From the NCBI GenBank assembly GCA_028709985.1, contig JAQUTB010000022.1, positions 1-12,055 on the forward strand: a DNA stretch of 12,055 nucleotides, read 5' to 3'. Within the stretch, counting starts at the first letter, position 1, and each line of letters begins with the position of its first letter. The position numbers were made by a program, and so were the translations under genes. The DNA is from Dethiosulfovibrio sp. GTDB lineage: Bacteria > Synergistota > Synergistia > Synergistales > Dethiosulfovibrionaceae. Positions 1 to 6,795 of the stretch are shown one piece after another. Under the pieces are notes generated by a model. The model saw only the letters and a list, made by a program, of their open reading frames with translations. It was not told where the DNA came from and did not search any database.

Positions 1-1
1 T

Positions 2-421
2 AACCCAGCACTGGAGTCCTTGGCGGAGCACCTCCTCTCCCCTAAGGGGATAGATTACGACTTTCAGGGAGGAAACCTGGTCCACCAGGCCGACGACCAG
101 ATATGCGTCCTCCTCTACCAGATGACCAGAGAGCTTCTGATAAACGTCATAAAACACTCCCACGCCACCCACGTCTCAATAAGAGTCCACAGGGGCCCTA
201 GCAAGATCCAGGTCGTGGTTGAGGACAACGGGATAGGTTTTCCAAGCCCCTTCACGCTGAAATGGGGGCGACTGAAGGGATTTGGCCTATTCAGCATAAG
301 GGAGAGGCTCCACCCCATAGGGGGGTCGATACAGGTTATATCCGAGCCCGACAAAGGGGCGACCATAGCTATGACCGCCCCCCTTAAAATACCTCTCGAG
401 GAAGGGGCTAACCCGTCATGA
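2..421 (+). CDS. Sensor histidine kinase, NarL/DegS type, C-terminal part (5' end outside window)
   Basis: The reading frame is open from base 2, so this is the tail of a gene that begins upstream; the TTG at base 20 is not a likely start. What is visible is an ATP-binding HATPase_c domain: the N box around ELLINVIKHSHA, the G1 box VEDNGIGF, and the G2 region GFGLFSIRERL followed by GGSIQVISEPDKGA. This arrangement is typical of HisKA_3/NarL-type kinases, which phosphorylate a LuxR-type partner. The stop codon overlaps the start of the response regulator (ATGA), which suggests translational coupling and a cognate pair. The sensor domain is outside the window, so the signal cannot be stated. 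Confidence 0.9.
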   Translation, partial: NPALESLAEHLLSPKGIDYDFQGGNLVHQADDQICVLLYQMTRELLINVIKHSHATHVSIRVHRGPSKIQVVVEDNGIGFPSPFTLKWGRLKGFGLFSIRERLHPIGGSIQVISEPDKGATIAMTAPLKIPLEEGANPS

Positions 422-1065
422 TCAGGCTGGTCATAGCTGACGACCACGAGCTATTCCTGGAGGGACTGAGGGACATACTGTCCAAGGAGGAGGACCTTGA
501 GATAGTGGGCCTCGCCAGAAACGGTAGGGAGGCGCTGGAGATGGCCCTGAAACACCACCCTGACGTGGTGATCATGGACCTGACCATGCCGGAGATGAAC
601 GGTGTCGAGGCCACCAGGAGGATAATATCCACCATGGAAGACGTCAAGATTCTGGTCCTGTCGATGCACGCCGACAAGCGTTTTTTGGCCGAGATACTCA
701 AGGCTGGGGCCACCGGCTACGCCCTCAAGGAGGGAAGCTCCGCCGAGTTCATCCACGCCATAAGGACAGTCTCGGAAGGAGACACCTATCTGACCCCCAA
801 GATAGCCTCCATACTGGTCAAGGACTACCTAAGGCTCCTGGACGTGGCTATACCTTCCCCGGTATCGAGGCTCTCCGACAGGGAGAGAGAGGTTCTGGCC
901 ATGCTGGTCAAGGGCGAGAGCTCCAGGATAATAGCCTCGGACCTCCACATCAGCAAAAACACCGTGGATACCCACAGGAGAAAGATAATGGAGAAGATGG
1001 AGTGCGGATCCATAGCGGAGCTGACCAGGCTGGCGATCAGAGAGGGCCTGGTGGATCTCACATAA
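418..1065 (+). CDS. LuxR/NarL-family response regulator
   Basis: This 215-residue protein has the usual length for a NarL/FixJ-type regulator. The receiver domain (about 1-120) has the acidic pair Asp8-Asp9, the phosphoacceptor Asp54 in VVIMDLTMPEMNG, the switch residue Ser82 and the conserved Lys104. A LuxR-type helix-turn-helix follows at about 150-213 (LSDREREVLAMLVKG ... SKNTVDTHRRKIMEKM). The ATG lies inside the stop codon of the upstream kinase gene. It should act as a DNA-binding transcription factor in the cytoplasm. Its targets are unknown; the reductase operon is the next gene on the same strand, but a structured element and a terminator lie between, so regulation of that operon is only a possibility. 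Confidence 0.92.
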   Translation: MIRLVIADDHELFLEGLRDILSKEEDLEIVGLARNGREALEMALKHHPDVVIMDLTMPEMNGVEATRRIISTMEDVKILVLSMHADKRFLAEILKAGATGYALKEGSSAEFIHAIRTVSEGDTYLTPKIASILVKDYLRLLDVAIPSPVSRLSDREREVLAMLVKGESSRIIASDLHISKNTVDTHRRKIMEKMECGSIAELTRLAIREGLVDLT

Positions 1066-1073
1066 GTGAAACT

Positions 1074-1315
1074 CTAAAAACTTACGCTCGAACTCCCTCG
1101 GAGAGGTCGTTCCGTCAAAGCCCCTTCGAGCCCGTATTTTCGACCTGCCGTAGTGTAGTACGAATGGGGCGACAGGACGTCGCCCCAAGCCGAGGGGGCA
1201 CAGGACGTGCCCTCCGAGGCGGTTCGTACGAAACAGGCCGGTCGAAAATACGATCGGGCGAGACAGGGCGCGGACGGAACGACCTCTCCGAGGGGACTCA
1301 AAAGTGTATTTTTAG
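1074..1315. repeat. Long imperfect inverted repeat with forked tip: candidate structured RNA or palindromic mobile element
   Basis: The two halves of this 242-base stretch are reverse complements over most of their length. Nested helices I can pair by eye are 1074-1080 with 1309-1315 (7 bp), 1097-1116 with 1273-1292 (20 bp, perfect), 1133-1145 with 1240-1252 (13 bp, perfect) and 1158-1164 with 1223-1229 (7 bp). Inside these lie two hairpins. The internal loops between helices are of similar size on both sides. It begins 8 bases after the response regulator stop and ends 14 bases before a strong terminator stem. No convincing protein is encoded. It may be a 3'-UTR or independent noncoding RNA, or a MITE-like palindromic insertion; no clear target-site duplication was seen. 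Confidence 0.85.
1157..1229 (+). ncRNA. Twin-hairpin head of the structured element, identical AGGAC loops
   Basis: At the tip of the long inverted repeat are two hairpins side by side. The first pairs 1166-1173 with 1179-1186 and the second pairs about 1194-1201 with 1207-1214, the latter including one G-U pair. Both have the same five-base loop AGGAC closed by AC/GT, giving ACAGGACGT twice. This forked tip is hard to explain as simple terminal repeats and is the main reason to consider a functional RNA on the plus strand. I do not recognise it as a named RNA family. Strand and expression are inferred. Confidence 0.35.
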
Positions 1316-1329
1316 AAAAACCCATAAAA

Positions 1330-1373
1330 GACCCCCCGGACGCATATTGCGTTACCGGGGGGTCACGTTTTTT
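1330..1373 (+). terminator. Strong rho-independent terminator after the two-component operon and structured element
   Basis: A 10-bp GC-rich stem (1330-1339 with 1355-1364) is extended by an inner 4-bp stem (1340-1343 with 1349-1352), with a five-base loop, and is followed by six T residues (1368-1373). It would end transcription from the kinase/regulator genes and any RNA from 1074-1315, separating them from the grd operon. Confidence 0.9.
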
Positions 1374-1488
1374 ACTACTCCAAGATCACGGATGCCCCAA
1401 TAGATATACCTTGAAGATTCCCCCATAATTATAACCATAGCGATCACAGATTTGTTACCATCATAACTATCCGTAAGGAGGAATCGCC
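1374..1488 (+). promoter_or_regulatory. Leader and probable promoter region of grdA operon
   Basis: This AT-rich stretch lies between a terminator and grdA, so the operon promoter is expected here. Possible -10 elements are CATAAT (1424-1429) and TATAAC (1430-1435), but neither has a good -35 at normal spacing. A TTGAAG at 1411-1416 is too close to TATAAC. A near-perfect direct repeat GATCAC(G/A)GAT occurs at 1384-1393 and 1442-1451 and could be a regulator site. The grdA ribosome binding site AAGGAGGA is at 1475-1482, 7 bases before the GTG start. Confidence 0.35.
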
Positions 1489-1965
1489 GTGGGCAAGTTA
1501 GCGGGCAAGAAAGTCCTGCTCCTTGGCGAAAGAGACGGAGTTCCGGCACCGGCAATGGAGGAGGCCCTCAAAAACTCTGGGGCCGAGGTAGTCTTCGCCG
1601 CAACCGAGTGCTTCGTCTGAACCGCCGCAGGAGCCATGGACCTGCAGAACCAGCAGAGGATCAAAGACAGCATCGATAAGTTCGGCGCTGAGAACCTGGT
1701 GGTCATACTCGGAAGCTCCGACCCTGAAGGGGCGGAGATATACGCCGAGACGGTGACCGCAGGAGATCCCACCTACGCAGGGCCATTAGCAGGAGTCCAG
1801 GCTGGACTCTCAGTTTATCACGTACTTGAAAAAGACATCAAAGAGGAAGCTGATCCCCAGCTCTTCGAGGATCAGATCGGCATGATGGAGATGGTGCTTG
1901 AGGTCGAGGCTATATGCCAGGCCGTCAGCAAAATCCGGGCGGAACACGGCAAATACGCCCTTTAG
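1489..1965 (+). CDS. grdA: Selenoprotein A of glycine/sarcosine/betaine reductase (contains selenocysteine, TGA at 1618-1620)
   Basis: GrdA is the small selenoprotein common to glycine, sarcosine and betaine reductases. Its selenol accepts the carboxymethyl group from component B and passes it to component C; thioredoxin then reduces it. Reading from GTG 1489 through an in-frame TGA at codon 44 gives a 158-residue protein, the usual family length. The redox motif is Cys41-Phe-Val-Sec44, followed by [12 protein letters not shown], the characteristic GrdA signature. The GTG start is chosen for its AAGGAGGA site 7 bases upstream and the family-typical N-terminus [16 protein letters not shown]. 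Standard gene calling would stop at the TGA, or start late at 1636 and lose the active site. The component B genes follow after 24 bases. Confidence 0.96.
1618..1645 (+). promoter_or_regulatory. Selenocysteine codon and candidate SECIS hairpin of grdA
   Basis: Immediately after the TGA (1618-1620), bases 1627-1631 pair with 1641-1645 (GCAGG/CCTGC) around a nine-base loop. Bacterial SECIS elements are hairpins within the coding sequence just 3' of the TGA that bind SelB. The position fits, but the stem is short and the precise fold was judged by eye. Confidence 0.55.
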
Positions 1966-1989
1966 AGGAAGAAAAGGGGAATTATATCT

Positions 1990-3303
1990 ATGAGACTTGA
2001 AATGGGTAACTTTCACGTCAAGGATATCGTCTTCGGAGATACCCTGTCCTACTCCAACGGCGTTTTGACCGTAAACAAGGAGGAGCTCCTCAACTACGTC
2101 AAGGAGGAGGAGCCGGGGATAATCACCGCGGACCTCAGGATAGTCCGCCCGGGGGATAAAGTCAGGCTCTGCCCGGTAAAAGAGGCCATCGAGATGAGAT
2201 GCAAGGTCTCGGGCAAAAGCACCGGAATCTTCCCTGGAGTGACCTCCCCAATGGCCCAGGCCGGAGACGGCAGGACCCACGCCCTCAAGGGATGCAGCCT
2301 TATCGTCGTAGGTGAGCACATGGGCGGCTTCCAGGACGGGGTCATCGACATGGCGGGCAAATACCAGGACAACACCATCTTCGGGGACATGGTCAATTTA
2401 GTCTTCGTCGCCGACACCAACGAGGATTTCGAGAGGTTTGAGCAGCAGAAGAAGAACAAGGCCCTTCGCTGGGGCGGTATGAAGCTAGCGGAGTACATAG
2501 GCCAGTGCGTAAAGGACCTTGAGCCCGAGGACATGGAGGTATTCGACCTTCCCCCCGTCACCGAAAGATCCGCCGAGGTCAACGCCCTTCCAGGGGTGGT
2601 CTACGTCCTTCAGCCTCAGACCCAGATGGAGACCATGGGCTACAACACCCTTATCTACGGATGGGACGGCAACCACATGCTCCCGACGTTCATGCATCCC
2701 AACGAGCTTCTGGACGGTTGCATGGTATCCGGTAGCTTCATGCCCACGTCCTCCAAGATATCCACCTACGAGTTCGCCGTAAACCCCATGGTCAAAAAGC
2801 TCATGGAGCAGCACGGCAAGACCATAAACTTCCTGGGCGTTATCATGTCGACCCTCAACGTCAAGATGAACGAGAAGGACCGCTGCGCCAAGATGCTCGC
2901 CCTGATGGCCTCAAACCTGGGCGCCGTAGGTGCGGTGGTCGCAGAGGAAGGCTACGGTAACCCCGACGTGGACTACACCGCCGCTCTTGTGGAGCTCGAG
3001 AAGATCGGCATCAAGACCGTGGGCATCTCCGACGAGGCCACAGGACGGGACGGAGGCTCCCAGCCCCTGGTCTCCATGAACCCCATGACCGACGCCTTGG
3101 TATCCACAGGCAACGTCTCCCAGCTCTACGAACTGGAGCCAATGGAGGTCATAGGAGAGCTTGAGGCCCTGGCGAGAGACGGGAACTCCGGCGGTTGGGA
3201 AGGATCTATCCACGAGGACGGATCGGTCACAATGGAGAACAACGGCATGTTCTGTTGCAACCACATCAGCGGCTTCTCTAAGAAGACCTGTGCTGACTTT
3301 TAG
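1990..3303 (+). CDS. grdI: Reductase component B, pyruvoyl-type proprotein subunit (GrdE/GrdG/GrdI family, probably betaine-specific GrdI)
   Basis: This 437-residue protein belongs to the non-selenium subunit of component B. Relatives such as GrdE are proproteins that cleave themselves to form a pyruvoyl group, which holds the amine substrate. The N-terminus MRLEMGNFHVKDIVFGD and the segments FPGVTSPMAQAGDGRTHALKG and EEGYGNPDVDYTAALVELEKIGIKT (given here in pieces) are family-like. Around residues 242-260 (DGCMVSGSFMPTSSKISTY), where glycine reductase GrdE has the pyruvoyl-forming cysteine, this protein has Thr253, Ser254 and Ser255 but no Cys; Cys244 is nearby. The C-terminus is unusually cysteine-rich (MFCCNHISGFSKKTCADF). 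ATG 1990 has AAGGGGA about 10 bases upstream. Betaine specificity (GrdI) is inferred from the downstream BCCT transporter; GrdG (sarcosine) is the alternative. Confidence 0.85.
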   Translation: MRLEMGNFHVKDIVFGDTLSYSNGVLTVNKEELLNYVKEEEPGIITADLRIVRPGDKVRLCPVKEAIEMRCKVSGKSTGIFPGVTSPMAQAGDGRTHALKGCSLIVVGEHMGGFQDGVIDMAGKYQDNTIFGDMVNLVFVADTNEDFERFEQQKKNKALRWGGMKLAEYIGQCVKDLEPEDMEVFDLPPVTERSAEVNALPGVVYVLQPQTQMETMGYNTLIYGWDGNHMLPTFMHPNELLDGCMVSGSFMPTSSKISTYEFAVNPMVKKLMEQHGKTINFLGVIMSTLNVKMNEKDRCAKMLALMASNLGAVGAVVAEEGYGNPDVDYTAALVELEKIGIKTVGISDEATGRDGGSQPLVSMNPMTDALVSTGNVSQLYELEPMEVIGELEALARDGNSGGWEGSIHEDGSVTMENNGMFCCNHISGFSKKTCADF

Positions 3304-3314
3304 GGGTGAAAGAC

Positions 3315-4631
3315 ATGACTAAAAAAGCGATTCACTACATCAACCAGTTCTTCGGACAGGTAGGAGGAGAGGAAGCGGCCGACTCTAAGCCGATATTCCA
3401 CTCCGAGCTGGTGGGCTGCTCCAATATGCTCAACCAGATGATGCCCGACGTGGAGGTCACCCACACCATAGTCTGCGGCGACAACTACGTCACCAACCAC
3501 ACCGATGTCGCACTGGAGGAGATCCTGGGCTGGCTGGAAAAGCAGGAGTTTGACCTGTTCTTCGCAGGCCCTGCCTTCATGGCAGGTCGTTACGGTGTGG
3601 GCTGCGGACTTGTCTGCAAAGCGGTGAAAGAGCGGTTTGACGTGCCGGTTATCACCTCCATGAACGAGGAGAACCCGGGAGTCGAGCAGTTCAAGACCGA
3701 GGCCTACGTCTTCCAGGGCGGCAGAAAAGCCACCTTCATGAAAGACGACATGGAGAAGATGGCGGCCTTCGCCCAGAAGATAGTCAAAGGCGAGGATCTG
3801 AAGCCAGCCGCAGAGGAAGGTTACTTCCCAAGAGGCGTCCGCTTCGAGATCCCCCATCCCGAGGGAACCATGGCCGCCGACCGGGTCATCGACATGCTGG
3901 TGAAAAAGCTCAATGGCGAGAAGTTCCTCTCCGAGCTGGTCATACCCAAGATGGACAAGATCCCTCCCGCTCCGGCGGTCAAGGATCTGAGCAAGATGAA
4001 GATAGCCCTGGTATCCTCCAGCGGAGTGGTTCCGGTGGAGAACCCGGACAGGATCCAGTCCGCCTCCGCCACCAAGTGGGGCAAGTACGACATATCCAAG
4101 CTGGACAAGCTCCCACAGGGGGTGTTCAAGACGATCCACGCCGGCTTCGACCCAGCGGCCATGTGCGCCGTTCCCGACAGAGGGATACCGGTGGACGCCA
4201 TGAGGTTCTGGGAGAAAGAGGGCAAGTTCGGCAAGCTTCACGACTACTTCTACGTCACGGTAGGAACCGGGACCACCCAGGCCTACGCCGCCAAGTTCGG
4301 CAGGGAGATAGCCGCGGACCTGAAAGAGGCAGGGGTAGACGCAGTGGTTTTAACCTCCACCTGAGGAACCTGCACTCGTTGCGGTGCAACGATGGGAAAA
4401 GAGATAGAGAGAGCTGGATTCCCCGTGGTGGTTATGTGTAACCTCATAGACGTCGCCAAGACAGTAGGGTCCAACAGGATGGTTCAGACCGTCTCGGTCC
4501 CCTACCCTCTGGGAGACCCTGATATGAGCCCAGAGGACGACTGGGCATTGAGGAAACACCGTGTAGAGGTCGCCCTTAACTCTCTGGCCACCGAGGTGGA
4601 CGAGCCCACGGTCTTCCCGACGAAGATCTAG
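3315..4631 (+). CDS. grdH: Reductase component B selenoprotein (GrdB/GrdF/GrdH family, probably betaine-specific GrdH; TGA at 4362-4364 is Sec)
   Basis: This is the selenium-containing subunit of component B, which activates the substrate and hands its carboxymethyl group to GrdA. Reading through TGA at codon 350 joins two apparent open frames into one 438-residue protein, the normal family length. The active site is Sec350-Gly-Thr-Cys353-Thr-Arg-Cys356, followed by GATMGKEIERAGFPVV, typical of the family. The N-terminus KKAIHYINQFFGQVGGEE is also family-like. ATG 3315 is preferred over the upstream GTG 3306 because AGGGGTGA at 3302-3309 is correctly spaced for the ATG. It starts 11 bases after the upstream subunit, so the two are co-translated. 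Substrate (betaine rather than sarcosine) is inferred from context. Confidence 0.93.
4362..4391 (+). promoter_or_regulatory. Selenocysteine codon and candidate SECIS hairpin of grdH-like gene
   Basis: Twelve bases after the TGA (4362-4364), 4377-4382 pairs with 4386-4391 (CGTTGC/GCAACG, 6 bp) around a GGT loop. A GGU at the loop and a spacing near 11 bases resemble the E. coli formate dehydrogenase SECIS. A competing stem (4371-4375 with 4384-4388) is possible but weaker. Confidence 0.65.
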
Positions 4632-4639
4632 AGGTCTCA

Positions 4640-4668
4640 GGGAGGGGCGTACGCCCCTCCCTTTTTTT
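4640..4668 (+). terminator. Rho-independent terminator after the grdA-I-H genes
   Basis: A near-perfect palindrome pairs 4640-4648 with 4653-4661 (9 bp, GC-rich) around a GTAC loop, followed by seven T residues (4662-4668). It begins 8 bases after the selenoprotein stop codon. The transporter gene downstream lies only 35 bases further and has no obvious promoter of its own, so partial read-through is likely. Confidence 0.9.
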
Positions 4669-4703
4669 AGGTTACAAATCCCAACACAGGAGGATTGGAG
4701 AGA

Positions 4704-6209
4704 ATGAGCTCAAATAAAAGTAATTCGGTATTCATAATATCCATGGGCATAACCTTGGCCGTGGTCCTCTGGGGGCTGGTGGCTCCAGAGAGCTTCGGTG
4801 CCTTCGCCGGATCCATGTTCAACGTCCTCACCGACAAATTTGGATGGGGTTATCTGCTGTCGATGAACATATTCGTCATATTCTGCCTGTTTATAGCCTC
4901 CAGCCGCTTCGGCAAGGTTAAACTTGGCCCCAACGACTCCAAACCAGAGTTCAATACCGTATCCTGGTTCGCCATGCTTTTCTCCGCTGGCATGGGGGTC
5001 GGACTCGTGTTCTACGGAGCGGCAGAGCCCATCTATCACTTCGGCTCGACCCCCTTCGGTGCGGAACCAGGGTCGATCCAGGCGGCAAGGGACGCCATGA
5101 GGATATCCTTCTTCCACTGGGGACTCCACCCATGGGCCGGATACTCGGTAATAGCCCTGGCACTGGCCTTCTTCCAGTTCCGCAAGAACTCCCCTGGACT
5201 TATCAGCAGCGTGTTTCTCCCCCTTGTAGGTGAGAAAGGCATAAACGGCCCATTCGGCAAAATCGTGGACATACTGGCAATATTCGCCACCTTGGCAGGG
5301 ATAACCACATCTTTGGGACTGGGCACGCTACAGCTGAACAGCGGCCTGAGCTACGTCTTCGGGGTTCCCAAGACCCTGTTCGTGCAGATCACCATAATAG
5401 CGGTCCTGGCGGTTCTCTACACAGGCTCGGCTGTGCTTGGGATAGAGAAGGGAATCAAAAAGGTAGCCGACTTCAACCTTCTCATCTGCGGAATACTGAT
5501 GCTTGGGCTCTTCTTGGTCGGTCCGACCCTGCCCATAGTGGAGGCACTCATGACCGGCGTAGGGGACTACCTCTCCAACGTGGTATCCCAGAGCTTCACC
5601 ATGGCCCCCTACGGTGGGGAGTATAAATCCTTCCTGGCCAGCTGGTCGCTCTACTACTGGGCATGGTGGATAGCCTGGGCTCCTTTCGTTGGATCCTTCG
5701 TGGCCCGTATCTCCAGAGGCAGGACCATCAGGGAGTTCGTGGCAGGAGTCCTTATAGTTCCGGCGTTGGGAAGCTTCACCTGGTTTGCCATCTTCGGGAC
5801 GTCCGCTCTGAACCTGGAGATCAACAAGGGTATCGCCATATCCCAAAAGATTCTGGCGGATATGTCGACAGGGGTATTCGAGATGTACTCCAACTACGCC
5901 ATGGGAACCGCCATGTCGGTGTTGATGGTGCTGCTCATAACCACCTTCTTCGTCACCTCGGCCAACTCCGGGACCTTCGTCCTGTCCATGTACTCGACCC
6001 ACGGCGACCTTAACCCGCCCAAGAACAAGATGGCCGTGTGGGGAGCCCTCATGGCGATATTGGCGGTGGTGCTTCTGGCCACAGGAGGACTTCAGAACCT
6101 CCAGACCATATCGTTGGCTGCGGCCCCTCCTTTCTCGATAATAATGGTCCTGGCCTGCTATTGCCTCTATAAAGGGCTTCTCCTCGAGGAAGCGGAGGGA
6201 AAACTCTAG
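4704..6209 (+). CDS. BCCT-family (betaine/carnitine/choline) transporter
   Basis: This 501-residue integral membrane protein has about 12 hydrophobic segments and is within the normal range for the family. Diagnostic features are the glycine-rich segment AGMGVGLVFYGAAEP (about residues 95-109), which lies in the ion/substrate path, and the tryptophan-rich signature WWIAWAPFVGSFVARISRGR (about 321-340). It should import glycine betaine or a related quaternary amine, driven by an ion gradient. ATG 4704 is chosen because AGGAGG at 4688-4693 is 10 bases upstream; the TTG at 4695 would almost touch it. A BCCT carrier (grdT) is also linked to the betaine reductase genes of Eubacterium acidaminophilum, which supports a catabolic rather than osmoprotective role. 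The exact substrate and coupling ion are not readable from sequence. Confidence 0.93.
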   Translation: MSSNKSNSVFIISMGITLAVVLWGLVAPESFGAFAGSMFNVLTDKFGWGYLLSMNIFVIFCLFIASSRFGKVKLGPNDSKPEFNTVSWFAMLFSAGMGVGLVFYGAAEPIYHFGSTPFGAEPGSIQAARDAMRISFFHWGLHPWAGYSVIALALAFFQFRKNSPGLISSVFLPLVGEKGINGPFGKIVDILAIFATLAGITTSLGLGTLQLNSGLSYVFGVPKTLFVQITIIAVLAVLYTGSAVLGIEKGIKKVADFNLLICGILMLGLFLVGPTLPIVEALMTGVGDYLSNVVSQSFTMAPYGGEYKSFLASWSLYYWAWWIAWAPFVGSFVARISRGRTIREFVAGVLIVPALGSFTWFAIFGTSALNLEINKGIAISQKILADMSTGVFEMYSNYAMGTAMSVLMVLLITTFFVTSANSGTFVLSMYSTHGDLNPPKNKMAVWGALMAILAVVLLATGGLQNLQTISLAAAPPFSIIMVLACYCLYKGLLLEEAEGKL

Positions 6210-6308
6210 CTACGGGGTGATCTTTATTCCGTTTTGGTGTAGAATCTAGCTATGTCTTGAACAGAAGGGAATATGTATCTTCTGAATATTATCTGGGAGG
6301 TTTTTGAC
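6210..6308 (+). promoter_or_regulatory. Transporter-rhodanese spacer with possible promoter
   Basis: This short AT-rich gap contains TAGAAT (6240-6245) with only a weak -35 match (GTGATC, 6217-6222), and a TTGAAC at 6257-6262 without a good -10 at 17 bases. No convincing terminator follows the transporter gene. GGGAGG at 6295-6300 is the ribosome binding site for the rhodanese gene. Confidence 0.25.
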
Positions 6309-6629
6309 ATGGCAGGAGTAAACACTAAGGATTTCTGCAAGATGATGAAGGGCGAGGGGACCTTTCTCCTCGACGTACAGAGCCCGGAGGACTTCGCTGA
6401 GGCCCACGTGAAGGACTCTTTCAACATCCCCGCCGAGGACGTGGCGGACTGCACCGACGATCTGCCCACAGACGAGAAGATCCTCGTGATCTGCAAAGAC
6501 GGCGAGGCAGCTCCAGCGGTAGTGGAGACCCTCAAGGGCAAGGGATTCGACGCCGAGTACCTGGAGGGCGGCATAGAGAAGGGCTGGAAGGCTTTCAAGC
6601 TTCCCACCGCCCACGCCTGCGCCACCTGA
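6309..6629 (+). CDS. Single-domain rhodanese-like protein (sulfurtransferase)
   Basis: This 106-residue protein is one rhodanese domain. The N-terminal LLDVQSPEDFAEAHVKDSFNIP is the standard rhodanese strand and helix with the conserved Asp and the H-x-x-x-S-x-N-I-P segment. The active-site loop is Cys62-Lys-Asp-Gly-Glu-Ala, followed by YLEGGIEKGWKAF near the end. Cys62 would carry a persulfide. It has three other cysteines, including Cys104 two residues from the C-terminus. ATG 6309 is preferred over ATG 6273 because of GGGAGG 8 bases upstream and because the domain starts there. It sits between the betaine transporter and grdCD, so a role in sulfur or selenium handling for the reductase is conceivable, but that is inference. 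Confidence 0.88.
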   Translation: MAGVNTKDFCKMMKGEGTFLLDVQSPEDFAEAHVKDSFNIPAEDVADCTDDLPTDEKILVICKDGEAAPAVVETLKGKGFDAEYLEGGIEKGWKAFKLPTAHACAT

Positions 6630-6668
6630 GGCTAAATCACTAAAACCCTCCGTGAGAGGGCAAAAGTT

Positions 6669-6708
6669 ATGGTATCAATCACCATTTTTCCAGGATATAT
6701 ACTATAAT
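6669..6708 (+). promoter_or_regulatory. Promoter of grdCD with overlapping inverted repeat
   Basis: A consensus -10 box TATAAT lies at 6703-6708. No good -35 exists at 16-18 bases; that position instead holds an inverted repeat ATGGT-N7-ACCAT (6669-6685). This arrangement is typical of promoters that depend on an activator or are blocked by a repressor. A small hairpin (6646-6650 with 6656-6660) just upstream has no T tract and is a poor terminator. Confidence 0.5.
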
Positions 6709-6721
6709 TGGAGTTATAAGC

Positions 6722-6752
6722 GAGAGGGGTGGGGTAAAACCTGGCCCCTCTT
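6722..6752 (+). promoter_or_regulatory. Hairpin in the 5' leader of grdC
   Basis: Bases 6722-6729 pair with 6745-6752 (7 Watson-Crick pairs plus one G-U), and within the loop 6733-6735 can pair with 6739-6741. No run of T follows, so it is not a simple attenuator. It may stabilise the mRNA or bind a regulator. The grdC ribosome binding site AGGAGG is downstream at 6778-6783. Confidence 0.4.
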
Positions 6753-6795
6753 GTCGTGAGATTCAAAAGACATTTCGAGGAGGTCGTTTTCTGTC

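Noticed and set aside
1002..1428. Open frames of 73-133 codons on the plus strand across the structured element (1002-1403 and 1207-1428)
   Set aside because: They run through the inverted repeat and the terminator, lack ribosome binding sites, and their translations are rich in Arg, Gly and Pro without family resemblance; they arise from the GC-rich repeat.
1636..1965. Separate 109-residue gene starting at 1636
   Set aside because: It is the part of grdA downstream of the selenocysteine codon; the reading frame and protein family continue upstream through the TGA.
3300..4241. Minus-strand open frame of 313 codons opposite the grdH-like gene
   Set aside because: It mirrors the real plus-strand gene and has no recognisable domain; a shadow frame.
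4392..4631. Separate 79-residue gene starting at 4392
   Set aside because: It is the C-terminal part of the component B selenoprotein after its TGA selenocysteine codon.
6646..6660. Small hairpin CCCTC/GAGGG after the rhodanese gene as a terminator
   Set aside because: Only 5 bp and followed by CAAAAGTTA rather than a T tract.
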